NCBI GenBank assembly: GCA_036898135.1
Contig: JBAHVR010000297.1
Coordinates: 101,090 to 165,089 of the forward strand
Origin: Oncomelania hupensis
Lineage: Eukaryota; Mollusca; Gastropoda; Littorinimorpha; Pomatiopsidae
Length of the DNA: 64,000 bases
Direction: 5' to 3'
The notes beneath the pieces were generated by a model. That model was not told the DNA's origin. It saw nothing but the letters and a program-made list of their open reading frames with translations, and did not search any database. Made by a program: the position numbers and the translations under genes. Each line of letters begins with the position of its first letter. Position 1 is the stretch's first letter. Shown here in pieces: positions 23,151 through 38,200 of this stretch.

Positions 23151-24130
23151 CTACCTTTAAAACAAAGAAAAGAATAGTGTGCTGCTGTGCGTGCTCAATG
23201 GTGTAAATATGGTCAGTGACGTTTTGTTTGTTTTTGCAGAAGTTGGGTGTAACCCGAAATATTCAGATGGTGTTACTGGTTATTTTTTTCTTATAGATTT
23301 ACCAAAGTTTTCAGATGATTTATGGAAATTTCCGCCTGCCACGCAACATTTTTTAAGACGTGTTTCTCATTAAAATACATATCATTGAAATACTTATAAC
23401 CAATTTACTGTATCAGTTAAAAAGAATAATATTAGTTTAATAAATAATTGCTTTGGTGCTAGCAATAAAAATTTCACTGTTTTTTGAGACCATTAAAAAC
23501 TTGCTTTGCCTTGTTGTGCTGAAGGGACATCAACGTATCCATAGCGCTTTGAAGTTTTGTCATGGTTTTAGTGTTGATATAGAAGTGAAATCGTTGTATG
23601 TGTGCATTATGTGTTATGTATTACTTTTACTCTTTATTACTAATTGTATCAGTATATTAATCATCATAAAATAATAATAATACTAACTGCTTCAAAATGC
23701 GAATCTCGGCTTGACTTACAGCTTGAAGCTGTGCAGATCGAAATAGAATTAGATCTAGGAATAACGAAGCTTAACGTCCTATTGCGTTAGCGTTAAGGAC
23801 GAATCACCACGTCGCCACCCTGACTACAATGATCATCATCATCATATCAAAACTTAATCGGCTATTTTTATGCACGGATGTTTCACCACAGGCTCTGAAG
23901 TCTTTTTTTTCGTCTTGGTAAACTCGTGGGCCTACTACATACGTACGTAGTATAATATGTAATTGAGGCCTACGAAAGACGAGACTTCCCAGCCTGTGGT
24001 TTCACGTAGTCCTGCCAGCATTCGTTTGTAAAACATCGGATAGCTTCGCTCGACTCGGAGAGCTTCGTTCGACTTCGGTAATTGCCTTTTTCGGCGAATG
24101 ACTGGAACTAGGTTGGAAAAAACAAGTTCG
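22166..24130 (-). mobile_element. Terminal-inverted-repeat element, copy 2 (right half of nested palindrome)
   Basis: This is the reverse complement of copy 1 with the same order of landmarks: end motif, AT-rich part, SINE-tail motif (22700-22760, duplicated at 22790-22855), (AGT)n 22866-22936, (TTA)n 22987-23150, unique part and end motif (24090-24127). An extra block of about 100 bases (about 23758-23856) is absent from copy 1. The stretch 23180-23370 has an open frame of about 60 codons (GCNPKYSDGVTGYFF...) also present, degraded, in copy 1; I do not recognise it. Confidence 0.7.
22987..23150 (+). repeat. (TTA)n microsatellite
   Basis: About 54 units with one interruption (TTTAAA), the counterpart of (AAT)n at 20981-21064 in the inverted copy. 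Confidence 0.95.
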
Positions 24131-25606
24131 CCCCCCCGCCCTCCCCTCCTACCCAAGTAAGGTTACAAATGTTCCAAACACACATAGGCCTAATATACTG
24201 TCACACTAACACGCACACACAGCGCTTACACGCATCGCAAAGTCAGTAACTCACACATTTCCACACTTTATAGTTTATTATTGCACGAGCACGAGATGCA
24301 CGGGAACTGTATACACTAAGTTCTCTACAAATACATAAACACAGACCGAACATCAACACTACGACCTTAGGTCTTACACTGAGAAGGCTATCATCATGGC
24401 TCGCCCAAAAGGAAGCTATCGGCAGGCTTTGGATAAAGACACATTGACAACATCAAGTGTTCGACAAATGTTTATTTCTAGGAAATATTTATCGTGTGAG
24501 TCAATGTTTAACTTGTGCCATTTGTTTCGAGAAAGAAAACAGGTGTTACTAAAATTGAATAAATTTATAAAATTAGGAAAAGGACGGACACCAATAACAT
24601 TAACAATATTGGCAGAATGTTAATGTTTTGAATTTTAAGGTTCGAATGTTAGTAATGTTACTGTTATTTTATTATAACTGAATTATGATTGTTATGCTGT
24701 TGTTTTTGTATCCTCGGCACTCCATAAGGGTACAGTAACGGCATGAAATCTTGAATCTTGAGGATTTAATCAACGGGTTTCCATTCTTTAGGTTGGTAGA
24801 ACTTGATCCTTTGCAATTAATTGAATGGCTCAAAAAGGAATGGTTGTTGGCTGGAACCAAAATTAATAACCGAGATAATGTCCTAATATGCATGAACACC
24901 CACATTGTTCAAAAAGGTTGGCACACAATATAGAAAGCTTCCTTAGGAAATATGTTATAAATGCTATCCCAATATGCAATTATGTAGGTATATATGTATA
25001 CATATATATGAATGGCGTGTGTGTGTATCTGTCTCTGTGTCTCTCTCTCTTTCTCTCTGTGTGTGTGTGTGTGGGTGGGTGTGTGCGTGGGTGTGTGTGT
25101 GTGTGTGTGTGGGTGTGTGTGTAGAACTAAGAGGAAGTAATCAATAATCTATCTCCTACTATGTAAAAATATGTAATGTGAGGAAAATATAGAAAATTTA
25201 ATACTGTTCAGTTTTTTACATTTTGCCTTGTGGGTTCGGGCACTGAATACAATAAACCCAACGTTTCCAGGCGTATCGTAAGAGGCAATTAACAGGAGTA
25301 ATGTCAGCACGACATCATTGGGCAAGAGTCTTCTACAGAGAAATCACCGGCCAGGATGGAGGAACCTCACGTTACTACATATATATGTTGAAAGACCACG
25401 TGCTCGAGGTCAAGGCGAGCCACATTATAATCATGGACTTCGACCGTGGCCAACAGCCTGGAGGATTGGGTCTCGTCAGGTCTGTCTTGTCCAAGACACA
25501 CCATAACATGAATAGAACCGCTTACTCCAAACCGGATCAGTCGTCGCTCGAATCGCCAAGGACCGCGCTTTCCGTTGGACGGAGATGACAAATGTGTTAC
25601 TGATGG
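24131..25606. other. Unassigned intergenic DNA
   Basis: An ATG frame at 24396-24623 (75 codons) and a GTG/ATG frame at 25301-25588 (95 codons) resemble nothing I know. 'gaaatcttgaatcttgagga' at 24750 looks like a short CR1/L2-type 3' tail. A (GT)n tract lies at 25017-25122. Confidence 0.4.
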
Positions 25607-25608
25607 AC

Positions 25609-26050
<442 letters not shown>

Positions 26051-26123
26051 TTAGTGTGGGATACTGATGATACATTGTGGTCATGGAAATTGTCAGACGA
26101 AGGTGGGAGGGAAGGTAGGGAAT

Positions 26124-26127
<4 letters not shown>

Positions 26128-26185
<58 letters not shown>

Positions 26186-26212
26186 CAGAGACAGAGAGAG
26201 AGAGAGAGAGAG
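26128..26212 (+). repeat. (GA)n / (GAGACA)n microsatellite
   Basis: Polypurine run with a GAGACA hexamer block in the middle. The DNA to 27386 is AT-rich, with many copies of TTATTTAC/GTAAATAA near 26310-26560, an (AT)n at 26815-26836, and no gene I can support. Confidence 0.92.
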
Positions 26213-27386
26213 AAGCGAGTATAAATTGTAAAATATTCATTTGTGAATTTTTTGTTTACCACTTTCAGCTAAATGATCTTTATATAGAAGAATATTTTAG
26301 AAATACTCATTTGTTTACAAAATAATGTATTTTCTCCGTAAATAACTTATTATTTACATAAACAATATTTTATGTATTACGTAAATAAATGATAGTATAG
26401 GTAAATAAGGCATTTTGATTTTTTTAAAAAGGGAATTATTTACCTATATAATGCATTATTTAGCAGATTGTGTGAAATAATGTATTATTTAGAAATGTTT
26501 TTAAATAATTATTTGTTTGCCTGTATTATGCAATATTTAGCAAAATTGCGGAAACTACGGCTTAAGTAAAAGATCATCTTGAGACAGCAGAAATAATTCA
26601 CTATTTGTTATCATCAACAATTTATTTTCTTAACTAAAGGTACACGCCCCGACCGTGGAACGCCTAGCTGTGTCCACCACAGGAACACACTCATTTCGGT
26701 CCCCCACACGCGAAAGCAGAGTTAATATATCGCAAAAGAAGTACCCTGAGAAGATAAGTTGTGGCAGATCACATGATTTATTATAGATATTCTGAAGCAG
26801 AATTGCCTAGGCTATATATATATATATATATATATAATATGTTACCTAGGTGTTGTTGTGTTGTTGTGTACTCGTGAACAGTGGCGTTCGATTTTGTGCC
26901 GAAGTCCGTGAAAATTATACAGTCTCTATTTCTTACAAATATACCCACAGTTTAATCTTCGATACCTTGCACTCTTGTGTGCGCCATTTTGGGCACCAGC
27001 GTCGCGGATAGGCTGCTCTAATCTAGCGGCGTTATTTTGTGACACTCGATTCTTAGTGGGTTAGGTTCCCGCAGACACCCGATAAGGTCGCCCCGCATTT
27101 TTGATCAACCTGCGGGGATTTTACCCCGTAAAATTTCACTATTGATCATTGTACCCATCGTGAGTGTAGTAAGCTAAGGTAAAACCTAAAAATGAAAAGC
27201 AGTATCCACAGGTAAACTTTGACAAGCAAGAAGATTTAAGCCCTTTCTGTTGACCGTGCTTTGTGTTGTTTTATCATTTTTAACTTGGGATACAGTATTT
27301 CTGTACATCAGTGCAGTTGGAGCACACAAACTTTTGGAAAACACGCATTCGATTTTACAGTGAGCGTACATTGCCTACATCAGTAC

Positions 27387-27490
27387 TTTCTTCTTCTTCT
27401 TCTTCTTCTTCTTCTTCTTCTTTTTTTCCTTCTTCTTCTTCTTCTTCTTCTTCTTCTTCTTCTTCTTCTTCTTCTTCTTCTTCTTCTTCT

Positions 27491-27528
<38 letters not shown>

Positions 27529-27535
27529 CTCCTCC
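27387..27535 (+). repeat. (TTC)n microsatellite
   Basis: A TTC/CTT tract of about 150 bases with few interruptions: pure polypyrimidine, capable of triplex formation. Confidence 0.95.
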
Positions 27536-27949
27536 TACTCGTCCTTCTACTTCTTCTGTTTCTCTTGTTCTTTTTGGTGTTGCTGTTGTTCTTCTAGACT
27601 CGCAGGCAGGCGTAAACATCTGATATACGTATAATATTACAGAAGAACAGAAGTCAATTAATGAGCCTGGGTCGCAAGAGTAGGAACTCCAGTTGGTTTA
27701 ACAAATAAGCCACAGCTGAATGAGGCCCCTTGCATGCATTTGGCTAGTCGTGTGCAAACATAATTGCCGACCACTTAATAAATATCTCACACCATAGTAT
27801 TTGAGACTGCTGAGGAATCAACGGACACAGTTTGCATCATCAATCCTTGATAGATCATTGACGCTCGGCTTTTGGGAACTTTAGAGCAATTTTCCTTTAC
27901 TTATCATCAAACACGATTACAGTGGATTAATGAGGTTCTTAGCCCCAAC

Positions 27950-28050
27950 GGATGGGGTGGGGGATCAAGAGGGAGGTAAGAGGAGGAGGGGGAGCCGGAG
28001 TGGGGTACGGGGGAAGGTGGTGGGGTGGGAGTGGGGGAGGGTTGGAGGGT
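27950..28050 (+). promoter_or_regulatory. G-rich tract, G-quadruplex candidate
   Basis: Runs of three to five G separated by short loops over about 100 bases (GGGGTGGGGGATC..., GGTGGGGTGGGAGTGGGGGAGGG). No gene is attached. 27536-27949 is unremarkable. Confidence 0.45.
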
Positions 28051-28211
28051 AATGAACATTCACATTTAGTGTCGAGGCCGGTACAGTATACTGCAGTGAC
28101 ATTAAACATGTGCGGGTGTGAAATAAAATGCGTTGAAAATGAGCTTAGGTCTCAAAATAAAGCAAGTTATGCAAAGGAAGAAAACACATTTAGACGAGAG
28201 AGTGGAGCTAC

Positions 28212-28406
28212 AGAAATACACCCGGCAAGAATCAGGTCCTTCTCCCCTACCTTCGGTAGCCCAGGATTGTTCTCAGTTGCCGGGGCGTCATACCATGTTC
28301 CCAAAGGCTGCAAGTGGGCGCCTGGGCTTGAGCTAGATCCTCTATCGGCCTGCGCCTTCAGCGGCTGTGGAGCTGGAAAAGCGCGATATGAGAACGATCA
28401 AATACC
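28212..28406 (+). mobile_element. tRNA-SINE family, partial copy
   Basis: It shares with 13105-13295 the blocks 'agcccaggattgt', 'cccaaaggctgcaagt', 'ctatcggcctgcgcc' and 'gagctggaaaagcgcgatat'. The head is lost. 28411-29297 after it has a (TCA)n patch (28707-28728) and nothing else I recognise. Confidence 0.75.
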
Positions 28407-29297
28407 GCCAGCAGACCATTCCTTTTCTTTCTCTCGCCGGTCGGTTATGCACATTTATTTTGATGTCCAGAGATCATAAAAAGCTGTTTTCTTTGGCTAT
28501 GGTAGGGCGTGACAAAGGATGATGTAAATTATGTTAATTATGTACGTTTCCCTTCGACTGTTGTATGTTATTTGCACAAACCGCATGCCTGTAGTCACGT
28601 CCCACGTTTCTTGTGCCGAAAACTTCAAAGACTCGGTAAGAGTCTTTTGGGGTAAGATGCGCGTGGGGAGGAAGGGTGAGGGGGTGGCAAGAAAGACAAC
28701 GGTAATCGTCATCATCATCATCATAGTCGTCAACAGTGGAGGAAGAGAGATGGAAATGGAAGAGGAAGGGAGGCGTAGTGGTATCAACGATGACACGTGT
28801 TAAAATGTAGAAATGTGTCACACTGTTCACCTTTACTCTCCATAGTGAGAACATTCCACATGAAAGAGACCCATGTATTGCAGTCAATGTCCATAACCCG
28901 AGCCGGCGCATGACCGAAAGTTGTTTACACAATGCTGTTTCTGCTCTATCAGCATCACAAGATATCCTTAGTATCTAACACCAACACTTCTGTGTAGCAC
29001 TCCGCATTTACTTAAACCTACGTCTCCACAGTCCCTGAAAATCGGCGTACACCAAAAGTATGGAAATGATGTCTCTATTTGCAGAATCACGATTTTGTTT
29101 CAAAGCTAGGCCTAAACGTTTGGTTGTGTTTTCTCACCAAATGGAAAAAATAAACAAGATGACAAGCCACTAAAACGTATGTACAGACACACACAGCCGA
29201 ATAATAAACGTGTTCAGCAGAATTACTTTTTCTTGGCGGTGATGTTATTGTCCAAATAAGGCAACACGTGTGTTGTGTACTAATGTCAAATTGGGAG

Positions 29298-32200
29298 TGA
29301 CGGACGGACCGCCAGGATGACCGCCAGGGTGACCGCCAGGATGACCGCCAGGGTGACCGCCAGGGTGACCGCCAGGATGACCGCCAGGGTGACCGCCAGG
29401 ATGACCGCCAGGGTGACCGCCAGGATGACCGCCACAATGACCGCCACAATGACCGCCAGGGTGACCGCCACAATGACCGCCAGGATGACCGCCAGGGTGA
29501 CCGCCACAATGACCGCCACAATGACCGCCACAATGACCGCCAGGGTGACCGCCACAATGACCGCCAGGGTGACCGCCACAATGACCGCCACAATGACCGC
29601 CACAATGACCGCCACAATGACCGCCAGGGTGACCGCCACAATGACCGCCACAATGACCGCCACAATGACCGCCACAATGACCGCCAGGGTGACCGCCACA
29701 ATGACCGCCACAATGACCGCCACAATGACCGCCAGGGTGACCGCCACAATGACCGCCACAATGACCGCCACAATGACCGCCACAATGACCGCCACAATGA
29801 CCGCCACAATGACCGCCAGGGTGACCGCCACAATGACCGCCACAATGACCGCCACAATGACCGCCACAATGACCGCCAGGGTGACCGCCACAATGACCGC
29901 CACAATGACCGCCACAATGACCGCCACAATGACCGCCACAATGACCGCCAGGGTGACCGCCACAATGACCGCCACAATGACCGCCACAATGACCGCCACA
30001 ATGACCGCCAGGGTGACCGCCAGGGTGACCGCCAGGATGACCGCCACAATGACCGCCACAATGACCGCCACAATGACCGCCACAATGACCGCCAGGGTGA
30101 CCGCCACAATGACCGCCACAATGACCGCCAGGGTGACCGCCACAATGACCGCCACAATGACCGCCACAATGACCGCCACAATGACCGCCACAATGACCGC
30201 CACAATGACCGCCACAATGACCGCCACAATGACCGCCACAATGACCGCCAGGGTGACCGCCACAATGACCGCCACAATGACCGCCACAATGACCGCCACA
30301 ATGACCGCCACAATGACCGCCAGGGTGACCGCCACAATGACCGCCACAATGACCGCCACAATGACCGCCACAATGACCGCCACAATGACCGCCAGGGTGA
30401 CCGCCAGGATGACCGCCACAATGACCGCCAGAATGACCGCCACAATGACCGCCACAATGACCGCCAGGGTGACCGCCACAATGACCGCCAGGGTGACCGC
30501 CAGGATGACCGCCAGGGTGACCGCCAGGATGACCGCCACAATGACCGCCAGGATGACCGCCAGAATGACCGCCACAATGACCGCCACAATGACCGCCAGG
30601 GTGACCGCCACAATGACCGCCAGGATGACCGCCAGGGTGACCGCCACAATGACCGCCACAATGACCGCCACAATGACCGCCAGGGTGACCGCCACAATGA
30701 CCGCCACAATGACCGCCACAATGACCGCCACAATGACCGCCACAATGACCGCCACAATGACCGCCACAATGACCGCCAGGGTGACCGCCACAATGACCGC
30801 CACAATGACCGCCAGGGTGACCGCCACAATGACCGCCACAATGACCGCCACAATGACCGCCACAATGACCGCCACAATGACCGCCACAATGACCGCCACA
30901 ATGACCGCCACAATGACCGCCACAATGACCGCCACAATGACCGCCACAATGACCGCCACAATGACCACCACAATGACCGCCACAATGACCGCCAGGGTGA
31001 CCGCCACAATGACCGCCAGGGTGACCGCCACAATGACCGCCACAATGACCGCCACAATGACCGCCAGGGTGACCGCCACAATGACCGCCACAATGACCAC
31101 CAGGGTGACCGCCACAATGACCGCCACAATGACCGCCACAATGACCGCCACAATGACCGCCAGGGTGACCGCCACAATGACCGCCAGGATGACCGCCAGG
31201 GTGACCGCCACAATGACCGCCACAATGACCGCCACAATGACCGCCACAATGACCGCCACAATGACCGCCAGGGTGACCGCCACAATGACCGCCACAATGA
31301 CCGCCAGGGTGACCGCCACAATGACCGCCACAATGACCGCCACAATGACCGCCACAATGACCGCCACAATGACCGCCACAATGACCGCCAGGGTGACCGC
31401 CACAATGACCGCCAGGGTGACCGCCACAATGACCGCCAGGATGACCGCCAGAATGACCGCCACAATGACCGCCAGGATGACCGCCACAATGACCGCCAGG
31501 ATGACCGCCACAATGACCGCCAGGATGACCGCCAGGATGACCGCCACAATGACCGCCACAATGACCGCCAGAATGACCGCCACAATGACCGCCACAATGA
31601 CCGCCAGGGTGACCGCCACAATGACCGCCACAATGACCGCCACAATGACCGCCACAATGACCGCCACAATGACCGCCACAATGACCGCCACAATGACCGC
31701 CACAATGACCGCCAGGGTGACCGCCAGGATGACCGCCAGGGTGACCGCCACAATGACCGCCAGGATGACCGCCAGGGTGACCGCCAGGATGACCGCCACA
31801 ATGACCGCCACAATGACCGCCAGGATGACCGCCACAATGACCGCCACAATGACCGCCACAATGACCGCCACAATGACCGCCACAATGACCGCCAGGGTGA
31901 CCGCCACAATGACCGCCAGGGTGACCGCCAGGATGACCGCCAGGATGACCGCCAGGGTGACCGCCAGGATGACCGCCACAATGACCGCCACAATGACCGC
32001 CAGGATGACCGCCACAATGACCGCCACAATGACCGCCACAATGACCGCCAGGATGACCGCCACAATGACCGCCACAATGACCGCCAGGGTGACCGCCACA
32101 ATGACCGCCACAATGACCGCCACAATGACCGCCACAATGACCGCCACAATGACCGCCAGGATGACCGCCACAATGACCCGCCACAATGACCGCCAGGGTG

Positions 32201-35200
32201 ACCGCCACAATGACCGCCACAATGACCGCCACAATGACCGCCACAATGACCGCCAGGGTGACCGCCACAATGACCGCCAGGATGACCGCCACAATGACCG
32301 CCAGGATGACCGCCACAATGACCGCCACAATGACCGCCAGGGTGACCGCCACAATGACCGCCACAATGACCGCCAGGGTGACCGCCACAATGACCGCCAC
32401 AATGACCGCCACAATGACCGCCACAATGACCGCCAGGGTGACCGCCACAATGACCGCCACAATGACCGCCACAATGACCGCCACAATGACCGCCACAATG
32501 ACCGCCAGGGTGACCGCCACAATGACCGCCACAATGACCGCCAGGGTGACCGCCACAATGACCGCCACAATGACCGCCACAATGACCGCCACAATGACCG
32601 CCAGGGTGACCGCCACAATGACCGCCACAATGACCGCCACAATGACCGCCAGGGTGACCGCCACAATGACCGCCAGGATGACCGCCACAATGACCGCCAG
32701 GATGACCGCCACAATGACCGCCACAATGACCGCCACAATGACCGCCACAATGACCGCCACAATGACCGCCACAATGACCGCCAGAATGACCGCCACAATG
32801 ACCGCCAGAATGACCGCCAGGGTGACCGCCACAATGACCGCCACAATGACCGCCAGAATGACCGCCACAATGACCGCTACAATGACCGCCACAATGACCG
32901 CCACAATGACCGCTACAATGACCGCCACAATGACCGCCACAATGACCGCCACAATGACCGCCACAATGACCGCCACAATGACCGCCACAATGACCGCCAG
33001 GGTGACCGCCACAATGACCGCTACAATGACCGCCACAATGACCGCCACAATGACCGCCACAATGACCGCCACAATGACCGCCACAATGACCGCCACAATG
33101 ACCGCCACAATGACCGCCACAATGACCGCCACAATGACCGCCACAATGACCGCCACATGACCGCCACAATGACCGCCACAATGACCGCCAGGGTGACCGC
33201 CACAATGACCGCCACAATGACCGCCACAATGACCGCCACAATGACCGCCACAATGACCGCCACAATGACCGCCACAATGACCGCCACAATGACCGCCACA
33301 ATGACCGCCACAATGACCGCCACATGACCGCCACAATGACCGCCAAGGGTGACCCGCACAATGACCGCCACAATGACCGCCACAATGACCGCCACAATGA
33401 CCGCCACAATGACCGCCACAATGACCGCCACAATGACCGCCACAATGACCGCCACAATGACCGCCACAATGACCGCCACAATGACCGCCACAATGACCGC
33501 CACAATGACCGCCACAATGACCGCCACAATGACCGCCACAATGACCGCCACAATGACCGCCACAATGACCGCCACAATGACCGCCACAATGACCGCCACA
33601 ATGACCGCCACAATGACCGCCACAATGACCGCCACAATGACCGCCACAATGACCGCCACAATGACCGCCACAATGACCGCCACAATGACCGCCACAATGA
33701 CCGCCACAATGACCGCCACAATGACCGCCAGGGTGACCGCCACAATGACCGCCACAATGACCGCCACAATGACCGCCACAATGACCGCCACAATGACCGC
33801 CACAATGACCGCCACAATGACCGCCACATGAAATGACCGCCACAATGACCGCCACAATGACCGCCACAATGACCGCCACAATGACCGCCACAATGACCGC
33901 CACAATGACCGCACAATGCCAGGGTGACCGCCACAATGACCGCCACAATGACCGCCACAATGACCGCCACAATGACCGCCACAATGACCGCCACAATGAC
34001 CGCCACAATGACCGCCAGGGTGACCGCCACAATGACCGCCACAATGACCGCCACAATGACCGCCACAATGACCGCCACAATGACCGCCAGGGTGACCGCC
34101 AGGGTGACCGCCAGGGTGACCGCCAGGATGACCGCCAGGGTGACCGCCAGGGTGACCGCCAGGGTGACCGCCACAATGACCGCCAGGGTGACCGCCACAA
34201 TGACCGCCAGGGTGACCGCCACAATGACCGCCAGGGTGACCGCCACAATGACCGCCACAATGACCGCCACAATGACCGCCACAATGACCGCCAGGGTGAC
34301 CGCCACAATGACCGCCACAATGACCGCCACAATGACCGCCAGGGTGACCGCCACAATGACCGCCACAATGACCGCCACAATGACCGCCAGGGTGACCGCC
34401 ACAATGACCGCCACAATGACCGCCACAATGACCGCCACAATGACCGCCACAATGACCGCCAGGGTGACCGCCACAATGACCGCCAGGGTGACCGCCACAA
34501 TGACCGCCACAATGACCGCCACAATGACCGCCACAATGACCGCCACAATGACCGCCACAATGACCGCCACAATGACCGCCACAATGACCGCCACAATGAC
34601 CGCCAGCGTGACCGCCACAATGACCGCCACAATGACCGCCACAATGACCGCCACAATGACCGCCACAATGACCGCCACAATGACCGCCACAATGACCGCC
34701 AGGTTGACCGCCACAATGACCGCCAGGGTGACCGCCAGGGTGACCGCCACAATGACCGCCACAATGACCGCCACAATGACCGCCAGGGTGACCGCCACAA
34801 TGACCGCCAGGGTGACCGCCACAATGACCGCCACAATGACCGCCACAATGACCGCCACAATGACCGCCACAATGACCGCCACAATGACCGCCAGGGTGAC
34901 CGCCACAATGACCGCCAGGGTGACCGCCACAATGACCGCCAGGTGACCGCCACAGGATGACCGCCACAGATGACCGCCACAATGACCGCCACAATGACCG
35001 CCAGGATGACCGCCACATTGACCGCCACATGACCGCCATCAATGACCGCCACAATGACCGCCACAATGACCGCCAGGGTGACCTGCCACAATGAACGCCA
35101 GGGTGCCCCAGGATGGACCGCACAGGATGACCGCCAGGGTTGACCGCCACAGATGACCGCCACAATGGACCGCTCACAATGACCGCCAGGGTGACCGCCA

Positions 35201-38200
35201 ACAATGACCGCCAGGGGTGACCGCCACAATGACCGCCAGGGTGACCGCCACAAATGACCGCCATCAGGGTGACCGCCCACAATGACCGCCACAATGGACC
35301 GCCACAATGACCGCCACAATGACGCCACAATGACCGCCAGGGTGAACGCCACAAGTGACCGCCACAATGACCGCGCAGGGTGACCGCCAACAATTGACGC
35401 GCCAGGGTGACCGCCAGGGTGACCGCCACATGACCGCCACATGACCGCCAGGGTGACCGCCACAATGACCCGGCCAGATGACCGCCAACAATGACCGCCA
35501 GGGTGACCTGCCAAAATGACTCGCCACAATGACCGCCATGGTGACCGCTGCACATGACCGACACAATGACCGCCAGGGTGACCGCCCACAATGATCGCCA
35601 CAATGAACCGCCAGGGTGACCGCCACAATGACCGCCAGCAATGACCGCCAGGGTTGACCGCCACAATGACCGCCAGGGTGACCGCCACAATGACCGCCAC
35701 AATGACCGCCACAATGACCGCCACAATGACCGCCACAATGACCGCCACAATGACCGCCAGGGTGACCGCCACAATGACCGCCACAATGACCGCCACAATG
35801 ACCGCCACAATGACCGCCACAATGACCGCCAGGGTGACCGCCACAATGACCGCCACAATGACCGCCACAATGACCGCCACAATGACCGCCACAATGACCG
35901 CCAGGGTGACCGCCAGGGTGACCGCCAGGGTGACCGCCAGGATGACCGCCAGGGTGACCGCCAGGGTGACCGCCAGGGTGACCGCCACAATGACCGCCAG
36001 GGTGACCGCCACAATGACCGCCAGAATGACCGCCACAATGACCGCCAGGGTGACCGCCACAATGACCGCCAGGGTGACCGCCACAATGACCGCCACAATG
36101 ACCGCCACAATGACCGCCACAATGACCGCCAGGGTGACCGCCACAATGACCGCCAGGGTGACCGCCACAATGACCGCCACAATGACCGCCAGGGTGACCG
36201 CCACAATGACCGCCAATGACCGCCACAATGACCGCCACAATGACCGCCACAATGACCGCCACAATGACCGCCACAATGACCGCCACAATGACCGCCACAA
36301 TGACCGCCACAATGACCGCCAGGGTGACCGCCACAATGACCGCCACAGATGACCGCCACAATGACCGCCACAATGACCGCCACAATGACCGCCACAATGA
36401 CCGCCACAATGACCGCCACAATGACCGCCACAATGACCGCCACAATGACCGCCACAATGACCGCCAGGTGACCGCCACAATGACCGCCACAATGACCGCC
36501 ACAATGACCGCCACAATGACCGCCACAATGAACCGCACAATGACCGCCACAGATGACCGCCACAATGACCGCCACAATGACCGCCACAATGACCGCCACA
36601 ATGACCGCCACAATGACCGCCACAATGACCGCCACAATGACCGCCACAATGACCGCCAGGGTGACCGCCACAATGACCGCCACAATGACCGCCACAATGA
36701 CCGCCACAATGACCGCCACAATGACCGCCACAATGACCGCCACAATGACCGCCACAATGACCGCCAGGGTGACCGCCACAATGACCGCCACAATGACCGC
36801 CACAATGACCGCCAGGGTGACCGCCACAATGACCGCCACAATGACCGCCACAATGACCGCCACAATGACCGCCACAATGACCGCCACAATGACCGCCACA
36901 ATGACCGCCAGGGTGACCGCCACAATGACCGCCAGGGTGACCGCCACAATGACCGCCACAATGACCGCCACAATGACCGCCACAATGACCGCCACAATGA
37001 CCGCCACAATAGACCGCCACAATGACCGCCACAATGACCGCCACAATGACCGCCACAATGACCGCCACAATGACCGCCACAATGACCGCCACAATGACCG
37101 CCACAATGACCGCCACAATGACCGCCACAATGACCGCCACAATGACCGCCACAATGACCGCCAGGGTGACCGCCACAATGACCGCCAGGGTGACCGCCAC
37201 AATGACCGCCAGGGTGACCGCCACAATGACCGCCAGGGTGACCGCCACAATGACCGCCACAATGACCGCCACAATGACCGCCACAATGACCGCCACAATG
37301 ACCGCCAGGGTGACCGCCACAATGACCGCCACAATGACCGCCAGGGTGACCGCCACAATGACCGCCAGGGTGACCGCCAGGGTGACCGCCACAATGACCG
37401 CCACAATGACCGCCACAATGACCGCCACAATGACCGCCACAATGACCGCCACAATGACCGCCAGGGTGACCGCCACAATGACCGCCACAATGACCGCCAC
37501 AATGACCGCCACAATGACCGCCACAATGACCGCCAGGGTGACCGCCACAATGACCGCCACAATGACCGCCAGGGTGACCGCCACAATGACCGCCACAATG
37601 ACCGCCAGGGTGACCGCCACAATGACCGCCAGGGTGACCGCCACAATGACCGCCACAATGACCGCCACAATGACCGCCACAATGACCGCCAGGGTGACCG
37701 CCACAATGACCGCCAGGGTGACCGCCACAATGACCGCCACAATGACCGCCACAATGACCGCCACAATGACCGCCACAATGACCGCCACAATGACCGCCAC
37801 AATGACCGCCACAATGACCGCCACAATGACCGCCACAATGACCGCCACAATGACCGCCACAATGACCGCCACAATGACCGCCAGGGTGACCGCCACAATG
37901 ACCGCCACAATGACCGCCACAATGACCGCCAGGGTGACCGCCACAATGACCGCCACAATGACCGCCACAATGACCGCCACAATGACCGCCAGGGTGACCG
38001 CCACAATGACCGCCAGGGTGACCGCCACAATGACCGCCACAATGACCGCCACAATGACCGCCACAATGACCGCCACAATGACCGCCACAATGACCGCCAC
38101 AATGACCGCCACAATGACCGCCACAATGACCGCCACAATGACCGCCACAATGACCGCCACAATGACCGCCACAATGACCGCCACAATGACCGCCACAATG

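Noticed and set aside
23179..23373. THAP-type zinc finger in the inverted element
   Set aside because: GCNPKYSDG looked suggestive, but the C2CH spacing cannot be completed in either copy.
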